A stretch of 64,000 bases of DNA from CAJFUR01 sp904420575 (GCA_965119745.1 OZ221973.1:992001-1056000), one strand, 5' to 3'. Counted from the first letter of the stretch, positions 9,286-18,261 are shown. Notes: generated from the sequence alone by a model not told the origin. Translations and numbers: made by a program.

Positions 9286-9528
9286 ATGGGAAGGAAAACG
9301 CACATTGCAACGGCGATCGATCATGCGAGGAAGGGGGCGAGGGAGGCTTCGCTGCATGCCTGGTGCTGCATCAAGGCACGGCTTTCCTGCGCAAAGGGAC
9401 AGGGCACCACGGAATACGCCATCCTCGTGGGGGTGTTGGTCGTCATTGCCATCATCGCCATCACGCTGTTCCGGCCGAAAATCCAGGAACTGTGGGACGC
9501 CATAGCCGAAGGCATCAACAATCTGTGA
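9286..9528 (+). CDS. flp: Flp family type IVb pilin
   Basis: An 80-residue prepilin. A basic leader ends in KGQG, followed by TTEYAILVGVLVVIAIIAITLF, the class IV pilin signature with the Glu at position 5 after the cleavage site typical of Flp pilins (GQG/TTEYAI). The C-terminus is short. It should be the major subunit of the fibre built by the surrounding Tad proteins. No prepilin peptidase gene is seen in this window, so processing must rely on one elsewhere. A preceding AGAAAGGAG gives strong translation. Confidence 0.92.
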   Translation: MGRKTHIATAIDHARKGAREASLHAWCCIKARLSCAKGQGTTEYAILVGVLVVIAIIAITLFRPKIQELWDAIAEGINNL

Positions 9529-9758
9529 CGGGGCCTCTTCGGCCGAGGCGCGGGCGGTGGGCCAAGGGAGACGTCCGTGGACAGGGAACGCTCGAATACG
9601 CCCTCGCGATGGCCGGCCTCCTGAGCATCGTCGTGGCGCTTGGCGTTCTTTGGCGCGTGCTCGGGGGCGGCGTGTTCGTCGAGCATGCGCTCATGGCGGC
9701 GTCGCATCATGTGCAGGCGGTGGCACCGGGAGCGGTGGCCGACGTGTTCGTGTTCTGA
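9525..9758 (+). CDS. second small pilin-like protein of the Tad locus
   Basis: A 77-residue frame opening with a GTG that overlaps the flp stop (GTGA). It contains RGQGTLEYALAMAGLLSIVVALGVLWRVL, again a type IV prepilin cleavage motif with Glu at +5 and a single hydrophobic helix, then a short tail ending VADVFVF. It could be a minor pilin or pseudopilin. The GTG start is inferred: no ATG is available in frame before the motif. Confidence 0.72.
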   Translation: MTGPLRPRRGRWAKGDVRGQGTLEYALAMAGLLSIVVALGVLWRVLGGGVFVEHALMAASHHVQAVAPGAVADVFVF

Positions 9759-9784
9759 CGCGTGGCAAGGGAGGGACCTGCGAC

Positions 9785-10327
9785 ATGCATGCGAAGGAAG
9801 GACTGGCGGCGTTGGGCCGCCTGGCGGACGAGAGGGGCCAGAGCACGGTGGAGGCGGCATTCTTGCTGCCGGTCGTGTTCGTGCTGGTCCTCTTGCTGGT
9901 GCAGCCGGGCATCCTGCTGTACGACCGCATCGTCATGGAGGGTGCCGCGGCCGACGCGTGCCGGCTGTTGGCGACCAAGACCGATGCTCAGGAGGGGGTG
10001 GACGCGCAATGCGAGGCGTACGTGCGCCGTCGGTTGGGTGCCGTTCCCCAGCAGGAATGCTTTCACGTGCACGAAGGTTCGTGCACGTGGGAAATCCGCC
10101 TCGAAGGCGACGAGCGGTCGCAGCGGGTTCGGGTGTCCATCGCCACCGAGGCGAAGCCCCTGCCGCTGTTCGACATGGGAGCGAGCCTGCTCGGCATCGT
10201 GAATGGGCATGGCAATTTCGTCGTGGAGGTCTCGGTCTCCCAACAGGTGCAGCCGACCTGGGTCGAACGTTCGGCAGCTGGCCGCGATCCGGCGGCGTGG
10301 ATAGGGGCGTGGCTTGATGAAGCGTGA
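9785..10327 (+). CDS. TadE-like pseudopilin
   Basis: 180 residues. ERGQSTVEAAFLLPVVFVLVLLLVQPGILLYDRIVMEGAAADACRLLAT is the TadE signature: prepilin-like cleavage after G, Glu at +5, one helix, then a periplasm-facing domain. Two Cys in the C-terminal part (ECFHVHEGSC) may form a disulfide. It sits between the small pilin-like gene and the large TadG-like gene; its stop is overlapped by the next start. Confidence 0.82.
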   Translation: MHAKEGLAALGRLADERGQSTVEAAFLLPVVFVLVLLLVQPGILLYDRIVMEGAAADACRLLATKTDAQEGVDAQCEAYVRRRLGAVPQQECFHVHEGSCTWEIRLEGDERSQRVRVSIATEAKPLPLFDMGASLLGIVNGHGNFVVEVSVSQQVQPTWVERSAAGRDPAAWIGAWLDEA

Positions 10328-12443
10328 CGTGCTATTCGATAAGGACGGTTTTTCGACGTTGGGCATGGTGGTGGCTTTGCTGGTCACACTCTCGCTCCTG
10401 TTCTCTGCTGCGAGGGTGTACCGGGTGAGCTCGGCTTCGGCCGACATCCAGAACGTTGCCGACGCCGCGGCGCTTGCGGCCGAAAACGAGGTCGCAGAAT
10501 TCATGATCGTCGTGCGCGTGTGCGACGCGGTGGTGCTCTCCCTTTCGCTGACCGGCCTGGCGTCATACGGGCTTGGCATCGTGGCGTTATGCGTGCCTGG
10601 CGCGGCAGGAGTGGGGGAGAAGCTCATCGAGATGGGCGGCAAGGTGATGGATGCGCGCGATGCGTTCGCCGACAAGGCTGCGAACGGGTTGAACCAGTTG
10701 CAGAAGGCACTGCCCTTCTTGGCGGCGGCGAACGCCGCTTCGGTGGCGTCGTCCAACAACGGGTCCTCTCTGGGTGCGGAGTACCTTGCGCTGGCCGTGC
10801 TGGTGCCGACGGAAGGGGAAAAGATCGGGATCGATTCCGTCGAAGAGGCGGATAAGCTGGAGAAAGCGGTGGACGAACAGGCCGACGACCTAGAGCGCGC
10901 CGCAAAGGAGGCCGAGGAGGCGGCGCAGGAGGCGAACGAAGCGAAAATGCGCGCTTTCTCCCGGGATTGCGGCGACGACCCGTCGCACTGCATGTACGAG
11001 CGGGCCCGGGCGCTTTCCTCCATCGAGGCTGCGGACAATCCGCTCTACCGAAGCGTGGATGCCTGGTCCTTTTCCGTCCCTTTGAAGCGGGCGCAGGCCT
11101 ATTATGCCTCGCGGCTGGCCGAAGAGGCGCCTGAAGGAGCGTCGGTGGAAGAGCAGGCCCGCTCGGCGCTGCGCGAGAGGTTCTACCGGTTCGCCTCGAG
11201 CGAGGTGGGCCGGGGCTACGTGCACGAGACCGAAGGATCGTTCGATGCCTTCTTCCCCCAGCTGCCCAAGAACACGGACGAGATGCGCTTGACCACGCTC
11301 TACACCGAAACGGCCTATCCGGTCACGATGGATTCTTCCGGCTCGCCGGTCATGCACGCATGGGCCGGATGCCCGCAAGCGGGCGGAGCGACTGCGAGGG
11401 GGTCGATCGCGCAGATGGAAGCCGGGGGGTATGCCATGTGTCCGGCCTGCGGGTTCACTGCTGCGAGCATGGGCAAGGTGGCGGCCGCATCCACCTCCAT
11501 CGAAAACGGTTTCGAATACCATTACGTCGCGGTCGCCCAGGCGGCCGAAGACTACCAGAAAGCCCGGGCGCGTCTTGACCCTCGAACGGCTGCCGTGAAG
11601 AATCGGGCACAAGGGCTGCTCGATCTGTGCAAGCAGGCGCTGGAACAGGTCGGCGGGCAACGCATCGATGCTGCGCCTCCTGGCAGGCTCGGCGTCGTCG
11701 TCATGGTGGCGAACATGAGGGCTGCCGCCGCCTCGACGGGATTCGAGAGCTCGTTCGTGCAGGAAGGCGGCATGCTGGGCATGCGTGCCGCCGTCTCCGC
11801 AGCGACGCTGGTTCCTGATTCCGCGGACGAAGGGCGATCCGTTCTCGCGTCGCTGCTCGACGGCTTTGCCGAAGACGGGGGATCGGCGGTTGGAGCAGCG
11901 CGCATGGTGTTGGACTGCTGGTCCTCCCTCTTGCGTGCCTATGCCGAGGGGCAGCAGGCTGTCGAAACAGGCGTGGCGCAGGCGCTCGACGGCCTGCCGC
12001 TTGCCAGCGCCAGCGGTCTCGGCACCTGGGCGGCCGACGCGTTGGGTTCGTGCGTCGGTGCCTTGGGGCTCCAGCCGGCAAAGCTCGATGCGCTCAAGCC
12101 CGTGGTCGTAAACACCCAGCATGTGGCTGCTGCCGACGAAGGCGCGTTTGCCGTCCGCTTCCTGGCCGTGAAAAGGCAGGCGCTTGCCTTCCCCAGCACG
12201 ACAACCGACCTGTTCTCGTCGGTGGTGGACAGCGTGGAAGACGCCGTGCTCGAAGAGCTTGCGGACAGCAACGGGACCATAGAGCTGGCGGTCATCGAGT
12301 TTCCCGTCGGAGGTGTTTCCGTGCCCATCACCATCACCTTGCCACCTGCGGTCGTGGAGGCGGCAGGCGGGCTTGTCGACAATCTGGCCGATGCCCTTCG
12401 CTCCGTTTGCGGAGAGGTCACGGGGGTGAGGGCATGGGAGTGA
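10317..12443 (+). CDS. TadG-like pilus-associated surface protein
   Basis: 708 residues. One N-terminal helix (GFSTLGMVVALLVTLSLLFSAARVYRVSSASADIQNVADAAALAAENEV) matches the TadG/TadE-like leader. After it come a second hydrophobic stretch (about residues 65-105), a coiled-coil Glu/Ala segment (EEADKLEKAVDEQADDLERAAKEAEEAAQEAN, about 178-210), a Cys-pair region (GCPQAGG...CPACGF near 355-380) and a long Ala/Gly-rich C-terminal part. The start at ATG 10317 overlaps the TadE-like stop; a TTG three bases earlier is also possible. It is probably extracytoplasmic. Confidence 0.75.
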   Translation: MKRDVLFDKDGFSTLGMVVALLVTLSLLFSAARVYRVSSASADIQNVADAAALAAENEVAEFMIVVRVCDAVVLSLSLTGLASYGLGIVALCVPGAAGVGEKLIEMGGKVMDARDAFADKAANGLNQLQKALPFLAAANAASVASSNNGSSLGAEYLALAVLVPTEGEKIGIDSVEEADKLEKAVDEQADDLERAAKEAEEAAQEANEAKMRAFSRDCGDDPSHCMYERARALSSIEAADNPLYRSVDAWSFSVPLKRAQAYYASRLAEEAPEGASVEEQARSALRERFYRFASSEVGRGYVHETEGSFDAFFPQLPKNTDEMRLTTLYTETAYPVTMDSSGSPVMHAWAGCPQAGGATARGSIAQMEAGGYAMCPACGFTAASMGKVAAASTSIENGFEYHYVAVAQAAEDYQKARARLDPRTAAVKNRAQGLLDLCKQALEQVGGQRIDAAPPGRLGVVVMVANMRAAAASTGFESSFVQEGGMLGMRAAVSAATLVPDSADEGRSVLASLLDGFAEDGGSAVGAARMVLDCWSSLLRAYAEGQQAVETGVAQALDGLPLASASGLGTWAADALGSCVGALGLQPAKLDALKPVVVNTQHVAAADEGAFAVRFLAVKRQALAFPSTTTDLFSSVVDSVEDAVLEELADSNGTIELAVIEFPVGGVSVPITITLPPAVVEAAGGLVDNLADALRSVCGEVTGVRAWE

Positions 12444-12886
12444 AGAAGCGCGCGCGGAAGGCTTGGTCCAACCAGGCGGGGCAGATGACCGTGGAACTCG
12501 CAGTGGCCTTTCCCGTGGTCGTGGCCGTAGCGGTCATCGCTATGAACGCCCTGCTGTTCTTGTCGGAATGCGCAGCGTTCGACCGCGTGGCGCGCGACGC
12601 GGTGCGTGTCCATGCGACGTCTCCCGCCTACGGCCAAGGGCTCGAGCAGAGCCGTGCCCAGGTGCAGGCGGCCATCGAGGAGGGGCAGGACCGGCCGTAT
12701 CTTCAGGCCAGCGTTGCCGTTGCGGACGGAGGGGCGGGACGGGTGACTTTCACGGCGACGCTGGAATTCTATCCAACCTTGTTCGGGCTGGGTCTGAAAT
12801 CGCACGTGTTCGGCGTGGCGTTGCCGCATTTGGAACACGTGGCGTCGTTCACCGTGGATGTGTACAAACCGGGGGTTCTGATGTGA
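12434..12886 (+). CDS. TadE-like pseudopilin, second copy
   Basis: 150 residues with QAGQMTVELAVAFPVVVAVAVIAMNALLFLSECAAFDRVARDAVR near the N-terminus, the TadE signature with Glu at +5. It starts at an ATG inside the end of the TadG-like gene (10-base overlap) and its own stop is overlapped by the next GTG. A minor subunit or assembly factor of the pilus is likely. Confidence 0.8.
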   Translation: MGVKKRARKAWSNQAGQMTVELAVAFPVVVAVAVIAMNALLFLSECAAFDRVARDAVRVHATSPAYGQGLEQSRAQVQAAIEEGQDRPYLQASVAVADGGAGRVTFTATLEFYPTLFGLGLKSHVFGVALPHLEHVASFTVDVYKPGVLM

Positions 12887-13458
12887 AAGGGAAAGAGGCC
12901 GGGGCGCGCCCTGTCAGAGGGCTCCGCACAAGAAGGACGGCGCCGCAGGCAAGCCGCGCGCTGCGCGCCTGCGTGGCGGTATGCCTGCTCTGTCTCGGCG
13001 CGTATGCTTTCGACGAAGTGGGGAAGGCGGTGCTTGCGGGCATGAGCGTGATGCGAACGGTCGAATACGTGCAGACCGGAGGTCCTTCGGAACCTTCGTC
13101 TCTTGTCGGAGGCGATGCGGGTGTGCTCGGCTTAGGGCTGGTCACGGAAAGCGAAGAGGCCCCTCCGTGGTTTGCCGACGAGCTGTTCGCTCTCGATGAA
13201 TACAGCAACGTGGCGGTTGCGGCGGGCGGTGCGGTCGTGGGATTCGAGGCGGACGGTGCCGCCACCCATGCGTATGCGCGCATTGCCGAAAAGATGAGGG
13301 AGCGGGGATGGACGGAGGTGGGCAGCGGCTTGGCGGGGAACGGCGCCTTCGTCAAGGACGGCGGAAGCTGCAGCTGGGCGTGGGTGTCGTGCACCGACGT
13401 GTCGGGCGCGACGAGCGTCGTCGTGCAATGCGTCCATGATGGCGGTCGGACGGAGTAG
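12883..13458 (+). CDS. membrane-anchored protein of the Tad operon, function unknown
   Basis: 191 residues starting at GTG 12883 (GTGA overlap with the previous stop). A basic N-terminus is followed by one helix (ALRACVAVCLLCLGAYAFDEVG, about 28-50), then an extracytoplasmic domain ending in a Cys-containing part (GGSCSWAWVSCTDVSGATSVVVQCV). Its position in the run of overlapping genes suggests a pilus accessory role. No family was recognised. Confidence 0.7.
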   Translation: MKGKEAGARPVRGLRTRRTAPQASRALRACVAVCLLCLGAYAFDEVGKAVLAGMSVMRTVEYVQTGGPSEPSSLVGGDAGVLGLGLVTESEEAPPWFADELFALDEYSNVAVAAGGAVVGFEADGAATHAYARIAEKMRERGWTEVGSGLAGNGAFVKDGGSCSWAWVSCTDVSGATSVVVQCVHDGGRTE

Positions 13459-13659
13459 GCCCGCGTGCCGGAGGGCCACGGCCACGACGCCGAAAGACGA
13501 CGCCGAAGGTCGCATCGGACGCGAATGCAAGATGCTCCGATGATCTCCGTGGCAGGGAAACGTGCTGTTTGTGCGGGCCGCGGGTGCGCCGCGCCGGTTT
13601 TCGGCCCTGGCGTACGACTGCCGTGCGCCGGCGGGAATAAGCGGAAAGGAAGTGGGACG

Positions 13660-14040
13660 ATGGAAGAACAGGAAATCTTGTCGGCGCTCGTGCTGGCCAC
13701 GAGCGCAGCGCATCGGGCTCGCGGGCTGTTATGCGCGGACCCGAACGGGGACGCGATGCTGCTCGTGCCCTGTCACGACATCCATACCGTGGGCATGGGC
13801 CATCGGCTGGACGTGGCTTTCGTCGACCGTGCGGGACAGGTCATCGAGGCCCACCGTGCGGTCGGCCCCTTGCGACGTCTGCGCAACTCACGCGCGGAGG
13901 CGGTCGTCGAACGGTTCGCAAGCTGCGAGCCGTGGTTTCGGCCGGGCGACCGCATCGGCTTGGCCTGCATGTCTGCTGCAATAAGCGAAGAATATCACGA
14001 GGAAGGCCGCCCTAAGGCGGCGGATCGGAGACCATCATGA
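13660..14040 (+). CDS. DUF192 family protein
   Basis: 126 residues. The block RARGLLCADPNGDAMLLVPCHDIHTVGMGHRLDVAFVDRAGQVIEAHRAV is a DUF192 core, with the conserved T(M/V)GM segment. DUF192 genes often accompany Tad operons in Actinobacteria; their biochemical role is unsettled. The start at 13660 is chosen for AAAGGAAG upstream and a family-like N-terminus; the 200 bases before it hold no separate gene. The stop overlaps the next ATG. Confidence 0.78.
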   Translation: MEEQEILSALVLATSAAHRARGLLCADPNGDAMLLVPCHDIHTVGMGHRLDVAFVDRAGQVIEAHRAVGPLRRLRNSRAEAVVERFASCEPWFRPGDRIGLACMSAAISEEYHEEGRPKAADRRPS

Positions 14041-14543
14041 AGACTTGTCCGGTATGCAAGGCGCGCCTGTTCGAAGACATGGACACCTGTTACGGTTGCA
14101 TGCATCGGTTCGACGAGGACGAACCGATGCATGAAGAGATCGAAGAGCCGAAGTCCCCGGTTCGCCCGCGTTTTGACGAGAAGGAGCGGGCGGCCCTCCA
14201 AGCCCTAGACGCGCAAAAGGTTTCTGCCTGCGAAGGGGCTGCATCGGAAAGCCAGCTGCTAGACAGGGTCCTGTCAAACGGCGCGATGCCGGATCGCGAT
14301 GCGCTGTCTGGCGCGACGTCGGCAGGGGGCGCACCAGACAGCGCGCCGCCCCCGAAGCCTTCGGTCGGCGTCGTGCCGGGCTCGCCCTCGGGCTGGACGG
14401 TTCGTCTCGAGCTGACGGATCGCACGGGTACTGAACGCGTTCCGCTTGCCTGCGTGCTCACCGTCGACCTGGCTCCCGGGCTTCCCTCCTGTCCCATGCC
14501 GGCCAGCCAGCCTTGTCCTGCCGCCTGCAGGGAGCGAGGATGA
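14037..14543 (+). CDS. zinc-ribbon protein at the end of the Tad operon
   Basis: 168 residues starting MKTCPVCKARLFEDMDTCYGCMHRF, a four-Cys zinc ribbon (C-x2-C...C-x2-C) within the first 21 residues. An acidic, Pro/Ala-rich linker follows, then a short segment (WTVRLELTDRTGTERVPL) that could be a small beta domain. The ATGA overlap with the DUF192 gene places it as the last gene of the pilus operon. Its function is unknown; the layout suggests a cytoplasmic adaptor or regulator. Confidence 0.7.
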   Translation: MKTCPVCKARLFEDMDTCYGCMHRFDEDEPMHEEIEEPKSPVRPRFDEKERAALQALDAQKVSACEGAASESQLLDRVLSNGAMPDRDALSGATSAGGAPDSAPPPKPSVGVVPGSPSGWTVRLELTDRTGTERVPLACVLTVDLAPGLPSCPMPASQPCPAACRERG

Positions 14544-14628
14544 TCCGCCCAGCGCCGGCTGAACCGACGCCGGACCGCCCGCCGCGGACCGGCCGGTGCC
14601 GTCTTGCATGTCGCGCGCACGTACACCG

Positions 14629-14650
14629 GCCTGCCCAGCGCTGGGCAGGC
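14629..14650. terminator. 22-bp perfect palindrome between convergent genes
   Basis: GCCTGCCCAGC is followed directly by its reverse complement. It lies between the ends of the Tad operon and the oppositely directed ABC permease gene, nine bases from the permease stop. There is no T-run. It may serve as a two-way terminator or a protein site. Confidence 0.5.
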
Positions 14651-14658
14651 GCCGCCGC

Positions 14659-15885
14659 TTAGGAGCGGCTGGCGGCGGCGTTGCCGCCAGCTTCGGCGCT
14701 CTGCACGCGCACGCGCCCTATCACCAGGGCGATCGCGAAGATAGCGGCCGTGAACAGCAGCAGCACGCCCATGTCGCCCAGGATCGGCCCGAGCGCTTCG
14801 GGCGTGGGCGCCTCCAGCTCGACCGCTTTCTGCAGCGCGCTCGTGTACCAATAGGCAGGCGAGAAATGCGCGACGGTCTGCACGGCCGGATCCAGCAGGT
14901 CGAACGAGATCCACACGCCGCCCAGAAACGACACCACCATGCCCGCGATGTTGCCGATGGCATTGCTGGCGAACTCGCCCACGCCCAGCTGTCCCAAAAG
15001 GAAGCCGATCGAAAGCGGCACGGTGGCGAACGCGAACGTCAGCACCAACATGAGCGCCAGCGCGAATCCTCCGATCTGCGCCACGGACTCGGAGAACACG
15101 ACCAGGCCCAGCCCGACGGCCCACAACCACACGGCCGCCATCACCAGCAGCGCCGCGGCCGCTACCTGGAGGTTGTATGTGAGCGACGGCACCGGCGACA
15201 CCAGGTTCCGCCGGTGCAGGTCGGTTCGGTTGATCGTGCCCATCAGCAGTCCGACGCACACGATGATGGAGGCGAACAGCGTGTACGTCCCCCAATCCAA
15301 ATAGAACACGAAGCGCTGCGCCTCGCTGGACCCGCCGCCCAGCTGCACGGTCTCCACCGACGCCGACGAAGCCATCGTCTCGCCTGCGTGCGCCGCGACG
15401 TCGGCCTGCGAGGCGTCGGGCAGCAGCCCCGCGTAGGCCCGGGCAACGCCCAAATACTCGTTGACCTCCTGGTCCATGAGGTTGCCCTCGAGGGAATAGT
15501 AGCTGTACACGGTTTCGAGCTCGGGCACATCCCCTCCCGAGGCCGCCGCATCCATCAGCGCCTGCCCGAAGCCTTCCGGGACGATGACCACGTAGCCGCT
15601 CTGCCCCTTGGCCACGGCATCCTGGAGCGCGATAGGAGTGTCCTCCAAGGGCACTTCCTCGCCGCGTTCTCCCAAGAAGGCTGCGAGTCCCTGGGAAAGG
15701 TCGCTGCCGTCCCGGTCGATGACGGAAAAGCGTGTCCGATGCCCCACGAACTCGGCGTCTTCGGCTTCGCCGAACGGGAGGCTGCTTGCCATGAGCACGC
15801 CCATGAAGCTGAGGAACACGGCGTACACGAGCAGGTAAAGGGGGTGACGGAGCACCACCCGAAGGGCTGCCTTAAAGACTTGCAT
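14659..15885 (-). CDS. ABC-2 type transporter permease
   Basis: 408 residues, with one N-terminal helix (LRVVLRHPLYLLVYAVFLSFMGVLMASS), a large extracytoplasmic domain (about 40-215) and five or six helices in the C-terminal half (FVFYLDWGTYTLFASIIVCVGLLMG; AAAALLVMAAVWLWAVGLGLVVF; ALMLVLTFAFATVPLSIGFLLG; NIAGMVVSFLGGVWISF; MGVLLLFTAAIFAIALVIG). This is the ABC2 membrane layout of exporters. It overlaps the next permease by 14 bases and both are read with the ATPase gene upstream of them. Confidence 0.85.
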   Translation of the reverse strand: MQVFKAALRVVLRHPLYLLVYAVFLSFMGVLMASSLPFGEAEDAEFVGHRTRFSVIDRDGSDLSQGLAAFLGERGEEVPLEDTPIALQDAVAKGQSGYVVIVPEGFGQALMDAAASGGDVPELETVYSYYSLEGNLMDQEVNEYLGVARAYAGLLPDASQADVAAHAGETMASSASVETVQLGGGSSEAQRFVFYLDWGTYTLFASIIVCVGLLMGTINRTDLHRRNLVSPVPSLTYNLQVAAAALLVMAAVWLWAVGLGLVVFSESVAQIGGFALALMLVLTFAFATVPLSIGFLLGQLGVGEFASNAIGNIAGMVVSFLGGVWISFDLLDPAVQTVAHFSPAYWYTSALQKAVELEAPTPEALGPILGDMGVLLLFTAAIFAIALVIGRVRVQSAEAGGNAAASRS

Positions 15886-17092
15886 AGCGTTGCCTCCTGA
15901 TGAAAAGGAACGACACGGCGAACAGCACGGCCGTCATGGCCAAAAGCACCAGCACGTGTTCGATCGTGCGCTGATAGGTGTCGTAATACATGATGCTGTA
16001 GAACGCCTGCGATATCTGCACGGCCGGATTGACGAACTGCAAAGCCGGCACGGTCGCGTTCATCGCATCGGCAAGCTTCATGACGGGCGAGCCGTACAGC
16101 CCGGCGAACAACGAGGCGAAACACACGACGGCGCTGAGCAGGCCGCCTTTCACGCCCTCGTTCAGCTTTGCGACCGATCCCAGCAGCGTGCCGACCGCAG
16201 TGGCCAGAAGCGAGGAAGCTGCCAGCACGCCAATGCACGCCGCGTCGCGCCCGCCGAAATCGACTCCCGCCACCAGGCGGATGAAGGCGTACGCCACCGC
16301 CAGGCAGACGAACGCGAGCAGCCAGCTCGCGCCCAACGTGGCCGCCAGCGTCTTTCCACGGCTCACGGCTCCCAGCGCACGACGCGCGCCGAGCGCGCTC
16401 AGGTTCGGCTGCGTTCGGCAGATGGCCACCATGCCTACCTGCCCTCCGAACAGGGCCGCCATGGCCAGCAGGGCGAAGTAGAAGCGCACGGACTCTTTGG
16501 GCGGATTCTGCGTGACGTCGATCTTTTCCGTGAGGTCGGGCATCTCGAGCAGCTTTTCGACGGCCTGCGCGTCGGCAGGCGCCGCTGGATTCTCGCGTGC
16601 GACGTCTTCGACGAGGGCGGAGCTGCGCAGGTAGTTGTCGACGATCACTTTCAAGATGGACTGGTTCGCGCTGTCGACCGAATCGGGCGTCGCCCCGCCG
16701 CGCACATGCACGCTCGGCTCGCCGTCGTCACTCACCATCAGGTAGCCGACCACGCCCTCGTTTGCCCCGCCGGTGGCCGTCGAACTGCCGGTGGCCGTGT
16801 CGCGCATAAGTTCGACGGCCTCGTCTTCGCTGGCGACGCGCACGACGTCGAGCATCTGGTCGTCGCCTGGTTGGGACAGCGCATCGATCATCTCGGCGAA
16901 TCCCGGTGCCTCTTCGTAGCTCGCGTTGGCCACCACGGCCGTGCGCACCGGCTCGAACTGCCCTGCGTCGTCCAAGTGAGAGAACATGAACACGAACAGC
17001 GTCGACAGGATGAGCGGGAACGCGAGCGACCAGATGAAGATGGCCTTGTCCCGCACGAGCATGACGAGCGTCCCTTTGAACACGTTGAGCAT
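15872..17092 (-). CDS. ABC-2 type transporter permease
   Basis: 406 residues, starting MLNVFKGTLVMLVRDKAIFIWSLAFPLILSTLFVFMF, a first helix typical of ABC2 permeases. A large external domain (about 45-215) follows and a cluster of helices in the C-terminal half (FYFALLAMAALFGGQVGMVAI; LGASWLLAFVCLAVAYAFIRL; IGVLAASSLLATAVGTLLGS; LLSAVVCFASLFAGLYG; VLVLLAMTAVLFAVSFLF). It forms a heteromeric exporter with the 14659-15885 product. The substrate is unknown; the neighbouring two-component system suggests stress- or drug-induced export. Confidence 0.87.
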   Translation of the reverse strand: MLNVFKGTLVMLVRDKAIFIWSLAFPLILSTLFVFMFSHLDDAGQFEPVRTAVVANASYEEAPGFAEMIDALSQPGDDQMLDVVRVASEDEAVELMRDTATGSSTATGGANEGVVGYLMVSDDGEPSVHVRGGATPDSVDSANQSILKVIVDNYLRSSALVEDVARENPAAPADAQAVEKLLEMPDLTEKIDVTQNPPKESVRFYFALLAMAALFGGQVGMVAICRTQPNLSALGARRALGAVSRGKTLAATLGASWLLAFVCLAVAYAFIRLVAGVDFGGRDAACIGVLAASSLLATAVGTLLGSVAKLNEGVKGGLLSAVVCFASLFAGLYGSPVMKLADAMNATVPALQFVNPAVQISQAFYSIMYYDTYQRTIEHVLVLLAMTAVLFAVSFLFIRRQRYASL

Positions 17093-17110
17093 GTGGCCCC
17101 CTTTCCCTGG

Positions 17111-18046
17111 CTAGTCGCGGAGTTCCGTGCCGGTGATCTCCAGGAACACGTCGTTCAGCGTGGGAGGCTCGGCATAGACGCGCCCGAACGTGGCGCCGTC
17201 GGCCTGAAGCACGGCCAGCACGTCGCTCACGTTGTGCGTGCCGTTGGCGCATGCCGCCTCCAGCGTGCCGTCGCGATACAGCACGCGCTGCACGTGCGGC
17301 AGCGCCTCCAGCCGCGCAAGCGTGGTTTCGGCCAGTTCGGCGACTTCCACCTGGATCTTCTCGCCCGTGCCGATCATGGCTTTCAGTTCGGCATTCGTGC
17401 CGGTCGCCAGGGCGCGCCCGTGATCCATGATCATGATGCGTGTGCAGATCTCCTCCACTTCCTCCATGTAATGGCTGGTGTACACCACGGTGGAGCCGGC
17501 GCGGTTCATCTGCTCGATGCCTTCGAGGATGGCGTTTCTGCTCTGGGGGTCCACGGCCACGGTGGGCTCGTCGAAGAACACGAGTTCGGGCTTGTGCGCA
17601 ATGCCGCAGGCGATGTTGAGGCGGCGCAGAAGGCCGCCGGACAGTTTGCGCGGGCGGAACTTCACGTAGTCTTCCAGCCCCACGAACGCCACGGCCTCGT
17701 CCACCAGTTCGCGGCGCCGCGCGCGGTCGCTCACGTACAGCGCGCAGAAATAGTCGATGTTCTCGCGCACCGTCAGCTCCTCGAACACCGCCACGTTCTG
17801 CGGCACCACGCCGATGCGGCGCTTGAGGTCGTAACGGGAAGGCTTCATGGGCTCGCCGAACAGCCGGATGGTCCCTTTGTCGTAGGTGAGCAGCTGCAGG
17901 ATGCAGTTGATGGCCGTCGTTTTGCCCGAACCGTTTGGTCCTAAAAGGCCGAATATCTCGCCCTGCTCGATGTGCAGGTCGAAGTGGTCGAGCGCAACCA
18001 CTTCGTTGTAGCGTTTGACCAGGTTGTCCACGGCTACCAAATCCAT
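17111..18046 (-). CDS. ABC transporter ATP-binding protein
   Basis: 311 residues. Walker A GPNGSGKTT near residue 38, Q-loop region VVPQNVAVFEELTVREN, signature KLSGGLLRRLNIACGIAHKPELVFFDEPTVAVDPQSR (LSGG variant plus Walker B), and the switch His in VVYTSHYMEEVEEICTRI. The C-terminal extension (about 220-311) resembles DrrA-type exporters. The start at 18046 follows AAACGGAGGAAAC; an upstream ATG lacks such a site. It drives the two permeases that follow on the minus strand. Confidence 0.93.
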   Translation of the reverse strand: MDLVAVDNLVKRYNEVVALDHFDLHIEQGEIFGLLGPNGSGKTTAINCILQLLTYDKGTIRLFGEPMKPSRYDLKRRIGVVPQNVAVFEELTVRENIDYFCALYVSDRARRRELVDEAVAFVGLEDYVKFRPRKLSGGLLRRLNIACGIAHKPELVFFDEPTVAVDPQSRNAILEGIEQMNRAGSTVVYTSHYMEEVEEICTRIMIMDHGRALATGTNAELKAMIGTGEKIQVEVAELAETTLARLEALPHVQRVLYRDGTLEAACANGTHNVSDVLAVLQADGATFGRVYAEPPTLNDVFLEITGTELRD

Positions 18047-18185
18047 GTTTCCTCCGTTTCGCGGCAACGTGCCCTGCCCGGCTCGTCGCGTCTTCCTCGG
18101 CCATGGTGGCCTCGGCACCCTCATGAAGCCTATGATGCCCCATGTCCAGAGCCTGCGGAAGTGAGCGCCGTCACCAGACGGAGAT

Positions 18186-18201
18186 CGTGACATTTGTCAC
18201 G
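18186..18201. promoter_or_regulatory. inverted repeat operator candidate between exporter and two-component genes
   Basis: CGTGACA-TT-TGTCACG, seven-base perfect arms, lies in the 230-base gap between the divergent ABC ATPase gene and the histidine kinase gene. Its position suits a binding site for the adjacent NarL-type response regulator or another repressor. Confidence 0.55.
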
Positions 18202-18261
18202 AAGGCCCTGCGCTTCGTCATCGGCCGGCACGCCCGCGCACTCGGGGTGTGCCTGCAACGG

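Noticed and set aside
14596..17944. Long plus-strand open frames opposite the ABC exporter genes
   Set aside because: They mirror the minus-strand permease and ATPase genes and contain no recognisable domain.
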